Source of the DNA: Leucobacter weissii
Lineage (GTDB): Bacteria; Actinomycetota; Actinomycetes; Actinomycetales; Microbacteriaceae
Assembly (NCBI RefSeq): GCF_017565745.1
Contig: NZ_JAGDYM010000004.1
Span: 310,001-374,000 of the forward strand
Length of the DNA stretch: 64,000 nt
Reading direction: 5' to 3'
Shown here: one piece after another, positions 58,758 to 64,000 of the stretch
How the letters are laid out: the number at the start of each line of letters is the position of its first letter
Numbering within the stretch: position 1 is the first letter of the stretch
The notes under the pieces: generated by a model
The model's input: only the letters and a program-made list of their open reading frames with translations
Databases searched by the model: none
What the model was told of the DNA's origin: nothing
Translations under genes and position numbers: made by a program

Positions 58758-60224
58758 ATGGCACTCAAGCCCCACGAGCAGGAACTGCTCGATCGTGTGC
58801 AGACCGGGCTCGGCATCGGCGGAGAATGGCAGCCCTCGGCCACGGGAGCGACCTTCGACGTTCACGATCCGGCGACCGGAGAGGTCGTCAAGACGATCGC
58901 AGACGCGACCGTCGAGGATGCGGTGCGCGCGCTGGACGCCGCCGTCGCGGCGCAGGAGGCATGGGCGGCGACGTCCAGCCGAGAGCGCTCCAACATCCTC
59001 CGCCGCACCTTCGACCTGCTGACCGAGCGCAAGGAGGACTTCGCGCTGCTGATGAGCATCGAGATGGGCAAGCCCATCCAGGAGGCCAGGGGAGAGGTCG
59101 TCTACGGCGGCGAGTTCCTGCGCTGGTTCTCGGAGGAAGCCGTGCGCGTGCAGGGCGACTACCGTCAGAACCCCGAGGGCACCGGCAACATCCTCGTCTC
59201 GCACCTGCCGGTCGGGCCCTGCTACTTCATCACGCCGTGGAACTTCCCGCTCGCGATGGCCACCCGCAAGATCGCCCCGGCGCTCGCCGCGGGGTGCACG
59301 GTCGTCATCAAGCCGGCCGCGCTGACGCCGCTGACCACCATCTTCTTCGCGCAGCTGCTCGAAGAGGCCGGTCTGCCCGCCGGCGTGGTCAACGTGGTGC
59401 CGACCTCGAAGTCGAGCGCCCAGTCGAGCGCGCTGCTCAGCGACACCCGCCTCCGCAAGCTCTCGTTCACCGGGTCGACCCCGGTCGGCGTGAAGCTGCT
59501 CGAGGCCTCGGCCCAGAACGTGCTGCGCACCTCGATGGAGCTGGGCGGCAACGCCCCCTTCATCGTGTTCGAGGACGCGGATCTCGACCGGGCCGTCGAG
59601 GGCGCGCTGGTGGCGAAGTTCCGCAACATCGGCCAGGCGTGCACGGCCGCGAACCGCGTCATCGTGCACGAGTCGGTCGCCGACGAGTTCGCCCGCCGCA
59701 TCGGCGAGCGGGTCGCCGCGATGAAGATCGGCCGCGGCGCCGAGGAGGGCAACGACATCGGAGCGCTCGTCGACGACAAGGCCGTGACCAACACGGCGCG
59801 TCTGGTGGCCGACGCGGTCGACACCGGTGCGAACATCGTGACCGGCGGGGACGCCATCGACGGACCGGGAAACTTCTTCCAGCCGACGGTCGTGGACCAC
59901 CTGAGCCCGCAGTCCGCGATCATGCGCGAGGAGATCTTCGGGCCGGTGCTCGGGATCATCCGCTTCTCGACGGAGGACGAGGCGGTCGAGATCGCGAACA
60001 ACACCGAGTACGGTCTGATGAGCTACGTGTTCACCGAGAACATCCACCGCGGCCACCGCATGATCGAGCGTCTCGAGACCGGAATGATGGGTCTCAACTC
60101 GGGGCTCGCCTCGAACGCGGCGGCCCCGTTCGGCGGCGTCAAGCAGTCCGGTCTCGGCCGCGAGGGCGGCTTCGAGGGGATCCACGAGTTCCTCTCGACG
60201 AAGTACACGATGCTGCCCCGCTGA
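58758..60224 (+). CDS. gabD: Succinate-semialdehyde dehydrogenase
   Basis: This 488-residue aldehyde dehydrogenase has the active-site Glu in SMELGGNAPFIVFEDADLDR and the nucleophile Cys295 in NIGQACTAANRVIVHE. PCYFITPWNFPLAMATRKIA and FGPVLGIIRFSTEDEAVEIA are the usual ALDH segments. In second place after gabT it should oxidise succinate semialdehyde to succinate, completing the GABA shunt. GAAAGGA lies upstream of the ATG. A long terminator hairpin follows the gene. Confidence 0.93.
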   Translation: MALKPHEQELLDRVQTGLGIGGEWQPSATGATFDVHDPATGEVVKTIADATVEDAVRALDAAVAAQEAWAATSSRERSNILRRTFDLLTERKEDFALLMSIEMGKPIQEARGEVVYGGEFLRWFSEEAVRVQGDYRQNPEGTGNILVSHLPVGPCYFITPWNFPLAMATRKIAPALAAGCTVVIKPAALTPLTTIFFAQLLEEAGLPAGVVNVVPTSKSSAQSSALLSDTRLRKLSFTGSTPVGVKLLEASAQNVLRTSMELGGNAPFIVFEDADLDRAVEGALVAKFRNIGQACTAANRVIVHESVADEFARRIGERVAAMKIGRGAEEGNDIGALVDDKAVTNTARLVADAVDTGANIVTGGDAIDGPGNFFQPTVVDHLSPQSAIMREEIFGPVLGIIRFSTEDEAVEIANNTEYGLMSYVFTENIHRGHRMIERLETGMMGLNSGLASNAAAPFGGVKQSGLGREGGFEGIHEFLSTKYTMLPR

Positions 60225-60232
60225 GGTCCATC

Positions 60233-60287
60233 GCCGAGCCGGAGTCTCCCGCTATTCCCAGCCGGATGCGGGAGACTTTGGCTCGGC
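60233..60287 (+). terminator. Long terminator hairpin after gabD
   Basis: Two successive stems, 8 bp (60,233-60,240 with 60,280-60,287) and 10 bp (60,243-60,252 with 60,268-60,277), form one long hairpin with a 15-nt loop. It starts 9 nt past the gabD stop. Confidence 0.8.
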
Positions 60288-60343
60288 TGTCGGGTTGATC
60301 GGGGAAGCGCCGCGGTCACCCCGACCGTAGACGGAGGGGATCG

Positions 60344-60718
60344 ATGAACCGAGGGGCATGGGATTCGGATGTCAATCCGGACGGAGGCCTTTCCGCGGAT
60401 CTCAGTTCTGCACGGCTGGAGCGACTGGCCGTGGAACGACCGGATCTGTGGGGCGAGATACTGGAGCATCCGAACGCGCAGCCGGAACTGTGGCAGTGGA
60501 TCGCGAAGCAGCACGCCGCCGAGCAGCCCACTCCGGACGACCCTCCCGAGGCGCCCCTGCCCGGGCGTCTGAGCAAACGCGCGACGGCCGTGGTGGCCGT
60601 GGTGATCGCCGTGCTGCTCGCCGTCGGCGGCGCGGCCGCCTCGCTCGCCGCGACGGGAGCGCTCGATCGGTGGTTCGGCGAACCCGAGCCGGCGCCCTGG
60701 AGCGATCTCGACGCCTGA
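60344..60718 (+). CDS. Small membrane protein with variant leucine-rich-repeat-like head
   Basis: This 124-residue protein's N-terminal part (about residues 20-60) reads LSSARLERLAVERPDLWGEI ... LEHPNAQPELWQWIAKQ. It resembles the variant leucine-rich-repeat helices (LA..RPDLW..I..HPNA...LW.WIA) seen at the N-termini of many actinobacterial membrane proteins. A Pro-rich linker and one membrane segment (AVVAVVIAVLLAVGGAAASL, about 82-101) follow. The tail EPEPAPWSDLDA is acidic. Function is unknown. GGAGGGG lies 5-6 nt before the ATG. Confidence 0.75.
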   Translation: MNRGAWDSDVNPDGGLSADLSSARLERLAVERPDLWGEILEHPNAQPELWQWIAKQHAAEQPTPDDPPEAPLPGRLSKRATAVVAVVIAVLLAVGGAAASLAATGALDRWFGEPEPAPWSDLDA

Positions 60719-60756
60719 ATCGAGCGGCGGAGATCACGCCAGGCCGTGCTGCGCCG

Positions 60757-61341
60757 CTAGGCGAGTTCCGACCACCACAGCGCGGTCTCGCCGTAGCGCT
60801 TCCCCCGGAGCGGCTCGAGGGCGCTCGGCCAGACCGGCTCGGGGGAGCGCGTCGAGCGCTCCACCATGACGATCGCCCCCTCGGCGAGCAGCGGCACGAG
60901 GGCGGCGAGATTCTCGGAGAGCTCGCTCTCGCCCAAGTCGTAGGGCGGGTCGATCAGCGCGATCCCGTAGCCCGGCTGAGAGTCCGCCGCCGGATCCGCT
61001 GCCTCCAGGAACCCCCGCACGCTCTGGCGTCGCACGTCGATCCGCGGCCCCGTCCCCTCACCGAACGCCCCGGCGACCGTGCGGGCGTTGCGCTGCGCCA
61101 CCTGAGCCGCCTGCGGGTGGCGCTCGACCAGCGTGACGGATCCGGCTCCGCGGCTCGCGGCCTCGAGGCCGAGAGCGCCGGATCCCGCGTAGAGATCGAG
61201 CACCCGAGCGCCCTGGAGCGCGTCCCACGAGTCGAGCGCCGAGAAGACGGCCTCCCGCACCCGGTCGCTCGTGGGCCTGGTGCCCGACTTCGGCACCTCC
61301 AGCCTGAGGGATCCGGCCGCGCCCGAGATGATCCTGGTCAT
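60757..61341 (-). CDS. rsmD: 16S rRNA (guanine966-N2)-methyltransferase
   Basis: This 194-residue RsmD-family methyltransferase starts MTRIISGAAGSLRLEVPKSG with the usual TRPTSDRVREAVFSAL. The SAM-binding strand is VLDLYAGSGALGLEAASRGA and the catalytic motif IALIDPPYDLGE. It modifies small-subunit rRNA in the cytoplasm. The ATG lies 6 nt after TAGGGT (61,348-61,353 on this strand), a leaderless layout. It is divergent from recG; rsmD, recG and coaD often cluster in actinobacteria. Confidence 0.93.
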   Translation of the reverse strand: MTRIISGAAGSLRLEVPKSGTRPTSDRVREAVFSALDSWDALQGARVLDLYAGSGALGLEAASRGAGSVTLVERHPQAAQVAQRNARTVAGAFGEGTGPRIDVRRQSVRGFLEAADPAADSQPGYGIALIDPPYDLGESELSENLAALVPLLAEGAIVMVERSTRSPEPVWPSALEPLRGKRYGETALWWSELA

Positions 61342-61480
61342 CCCTCCACCCTATTGCCCGGCCGGGTGCCTCCCACGTGAACGGGACCCGCATTCGCGAG
61401 AGCGCCCGCGTCCGACCGCGCAGCGGGGGCGCACTCGCGAGGGCGAGGCTCGCCGCAGCCGAGGCGAGTAGCCTGGGAGC

Positions 61481-63775
61481 ATGACCGCCGCCACGCTCGA
61501 CTCGCGCCTCGACGGCGTCGTCGGCGGGCGCACCGCCGCCGCGCTGCAGCGAGCCTTCGAGCTGCGGACCGTGCGCGAGCTCCTGTGGCACGTGCCTCGG
61601 CGCTACTCGAACCGCGGCGACCTCACCCCGCTCACCGGCCTGCCGGTCGGCGAGCACGTCACCGTGCTGGCCCAGGTGCTCGACGTGCGCGAGCGGCGCA
61701 TGCAGCGGCGGAACGGCAAGCTCCTGGAGGCGCGCATCACGGACGGGACCGGCACGCTCCAGCTCACCTTCTTCAACCAGGCCTGGCGGGCGGCCGAGCT
61801 CGTCCCGGGCGCGCGCGGCATCTTCGCCGGGAAGGTCAGCGAGTACCGCGGACAGCTGCAGCTGCAGCATCCCGACTACGAGCTGTTCGAGGATCGCGAG
61901 GTCGGCTCGCAGGAGGCCGCTGCGCTCGACCGCGCGGCCGCGCGCGCCTATGCCGAGCGCCCGGTGCCGATCTATCCCGCCACGGCGAAGCTGCCGAGCT
62001 GGAGCATCCAGCAGGCGATCGCCCTCGCCCTCGACGCCCTGGGACCCGTCGAGGATCCGCTCCCGGCGGAGCTCCTCCGGGACGAGGGCCTGCTGCCGCT
62101 CAGCCGGGCGCTGGAGCTGATCCACCGGCCCGAGAACGCGGGCGACTGGCGCCGCGCCCAGGAGAGCCTCCGCTTCCGCGAGGCGTTCGAGCTGCAGCTC
62201 GCGCTGCTGCACCGGAGGCGGGGGCTCGGGGCGGCCCCCGCCGCCCCGCGACCGCCGGTTGAGGGCGAGGGCGGCCTGCTCGCGGCGTTCGACCGGGCGC
62301 TCCCGTTCGCTCTGACGAACGATCAGCGCCGTGCCGCCGAGACGATCTCCGCGGAGCTCGCCCGGCCCCATCCGATGCACCGGCTGCTGCAGGGAGAAGT
62401 GGGCTCGGGAAAGACGGTGGTCGCGCTGCGCGCCATGATCCAGGTCGCCGAGAGCCCGGCTGAGACGGAGGCGGGCGCCGCACCGGGCGACGGACAGAGC
62501 GCGCTGCTCGCCCCGACCGAGGTGCTCGCGGCCCAGCACTTCCGCAGCGTCGTCGACGCGCTGGGCCCCGAGCTCGTCGAGCGCCTGCAGCCGGTGCTCA
62601 TCACCAGCAGCATGCCGGCCGCGGAGAAGCGCCGAGCGCTTCTCGCGGTCGCCGGCGGCGGCGCGCGCATCGTCATCGGCACGCACGCACTGCTGAGCGA
62701 CAACGTGGCCTTCTACGACCTGGGCCTCGCGGTGATCGACGAGCAGCACCGCTTCGGCGTGGAACAGAGAGACGCGCTGCGACGGAAGGGCACGGTGCTG
62801 GGGGCGGAGCCCGAAGAGGGCGACGCGAAGCGCGAGGCGCCGCGACGGAAGGGGGCGCAACCGCATCTGCTCGTCATGACGGCGACTCCGATCCCGCGCA
62901 CCGTCGCCCTCACCGCGTTCGGCGATCTCGAGACGAGCGTGATCCGAGAGCTGCCGGCCGGGCGGCAGGGGATCGAGACGTTCGTCGTCCCGCTGCTCGA
63001 GCGGCCGAAGTGGGCCGAGCGCGCCTGGGTGCGAGCGCTCGAGGAGGTGGCCGCGGGCCGGCAGGTCTACGTGGTGTGCCCCGCGATCGCGCCCGGCGAG
63101 CGGGAGGAGGGCGAGCGCGAGGAGGGGGAGGCGACGGACGCCGAGGAGGGGGCTGCGCGGCCGCTCGCGAGCGTCGAGCAGACGTTCGCCGAGTTGAGCG
63201 GTCGCGCCGACTACGCCGGGATCGGCATCGCGAGCCTGACGGGGGCGATGCGGCCCGACGACAAGGACGCGACGATGCGGGCGTTCGCCGCGGGCGGCAT
63301 CGACGTGCTGGTCGCGACCACCGTTATCGAGGTCGGGGTCAACGTGCCCAACGCCTCCGTGATGATCGTGCGGGATGCCGACCGCTTCGGCATCTCCCAG
63401 CTGCACCAGCTGCGCGGCCGGGTCGGCCGGGGCGATCATCCGGGCCTCTGCCTGCTGCTCACCGCCGCCCCGACGGGCAGTGTCGCCCGTGAGCGCTTGG
63501 AGGCCGTCGCAGCCACCCTCGACGGCTTCGAACTGGCGGAGAAGGACCTGGAGCTGCGGCGCGAGGGGGACATCCTGGGCACGGCGCAGTCCGGCGGGCG
63601 CAGCGCGCTGCGACTGCTGCGGGTGACCGAGCACGGCGAGCTCATCGATCATGCCCGTTCGGTGGCGGAGTCGCTGCTGGAGCGGGATCCCGAGCTGATG
63701 TCGGCACCCGGGCTCGCGGAAGTGCTCGAGCGTGAGGCGCAGCAGCGCCGTCTCGATAATCTCGCGAAGTCGTAG
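61481..63775 (+). CDS. recG: ATP-dependent DNA helicase RecG
   Basis: This 764-residue RecG has an N-terminal wedge/OB domain (LLWHVPRRYSNRGDLTPLTG onwards, about 30-160). Helicase motifs are LLQGEVGSGKTVVALRAM (about 301-318), IDEQHRFGVEQRDALRRKG (about 419-437), TATPIPRTVALTAFGDLETS (about 466) and QLRGRVGRGDHPGLCLLL (about 642). It remodels stalled forks and Holliday junctions. It has three extra low-complexity insertions: Ala/Glu-rich near 325-340; one of 21 residues flanked by RRKG repeats near 437-460; and acidic GEREEGEREEGE near 545. The ATG lies 6 nt after TAGCCT (61,469-61,474). Confidence 0.95.
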   Translation: MTAATLDSRLDGVVGGRTAAALQRAFELRTVRELLWHVPRRYSNRGDLTPLTGLPVGEHVTVLAQVLDVRERRMQRRNGKLLEARITDGTGTLQLTFFNQAWRAAELVPGARGIFAGKVSEYRGQLQLQHPDYELFEDREVGSQEAAALDRAAARAYAERPVPIYPATAKLPSWSIQQAIALALDALGPVEDPLPAELLRDEGLLPLSRALELIHRPENAGDWRRAQESLRFREAFELQLALLHRRRGLGAAPAAPRPPVEGEGGLLAAFDRALPFALTNDQRRAAETISAELARPHPMHRLLQGEVGSGKTVVALRAMIQVAESPAETEAGAAPGDGQSALLAPTEVLAAQHFRSVVDALGPELVERLQPVLITSSMPAAEKRRALLAVAGGGARIVIGTHALLSDNVAFYDLGLAVIDEQHRFGVEQRDALRRKGTVLGAEPEEGDAKREAPRRKGAQPHLLVMTATPIPRTVALTAFGDLETSVIRELPAGRQGIETFVVPLLERPKWAERAWVRALEEVAAGRQVYVVCPAIAPGEREEGEREEGEATDAEEGAARPLASVEQTFAELSGRADYAGIGIASLTGAMRPDDKDATMRAFAAGGIDVLVATTVIEVGVNVPNASVMIVRDADRFGISQLHQLRGRVGRGDHPGLCLLLTAAPTGSVARERLEAVAATLDGFELAEKDLELRREGDILGTAQSGGRSALRLLRVTEHGELIDHARSVAESLLERDPELMSAPGLAEVLEREAQQRRLDNLAKS

Positions 63776-63875
63776 GAGGAGCGGGGGCGCGCATCCCGTC
63801 GCTCCGGCCGTGGTCGCGGGGCGACGCGCGCGAGGGGGCGTCGCGCCGCGTTCGAATCCGTGCGACGTGCCGTAG

Positions 63876-64000
<125 letters not shown>

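Overview
This 64 kb window is high-GC DNA of an actinobacterium, most likely of the Microbacteriaceae type. The evidence is the strong G/C third-position bias, many GTG and TTG starts, MetP/MetS-type and DUF3515 genes, the gene order leuC-leuD-murA-plsC-gpsA-ddl-DUF3515-thiL and recG-coaD, and many start codons lying exactly 6 nt after a TANNNT -10 box (leaderless mRNAs). The genus cannot be fixed from sequence alone.

Positions 1-42,200 form a sugar-catabolism region. It holds four complete CUT2-type ABC sugar importers, five FGGY sugar kinases, two LacI and three DeoR regulators, and several aldolases, isomerases and dehydrogenases. (1) 1-7,381: a divergent LacI regulator and an L-rhamnose uptake operon (ATPase, two permeases, binding lipoprotein, mutarotase RhaM, isomerase RhaI). 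(2) 7,463-15,430: a LacI regulator convergent with a six-gene operon (phosphomannose-isomerase-like cupin, DUF4432 epimerase-like protein, ATPase, two permeases, binding protein) of unknown substrate. Matching palindromes lie at both outer ends. (3) 15,594-26,253: ATPase, permease, binding protein, 2-hydroxyacid dehydrogenase and FGGY kinase, preceded by a class II aldolase - xylulokinase - DeoR operon and a divergent PfkB-type kinase. (4) 26,282-37,317: rhamnulokinase-like kinase, class II aldolase, SDR, FrcA-type ABC importer, mannose-6-phosphate isomerase and another FGGY kinase, with a divergent DeoR gene, then an SDR and a second DeoR gene. (5) 37,460-42,196: rhaEW (fused aldolase/dehydrogenase), rhaB and an L-lactate-dehydrogenase-like gene, which complete rhamnose breakdown about 30 kb from its uptake genes. 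All four binding-protein genes are followed within 7-15 nt by a strong hairpin.

From 42,200 to the end the genes are mostly housekeeping: metP/metS; UPF0114; a TerC-family protein behind a yybP-ykoY (Mn2+) riboswitch; leuCD behind a leaderless leucine leader peptide and attenuator-like hairpin; murA, plsC, gpsA, ddl; a decayed DUF4143 ATPase; DUF3515 and thiL; a PucR regulator divergent from gabT-gabD; a small membrane protein; rsmD; recG; and the start of coaD.

No rRNA, tRNA, CRISPR array, insertion sequence or phage gene was recognised. The least explained items are the structured element at 44,951-45,128, the unknown-sugar operon at 8,532-15,360, and the structured leader of the gab operon.
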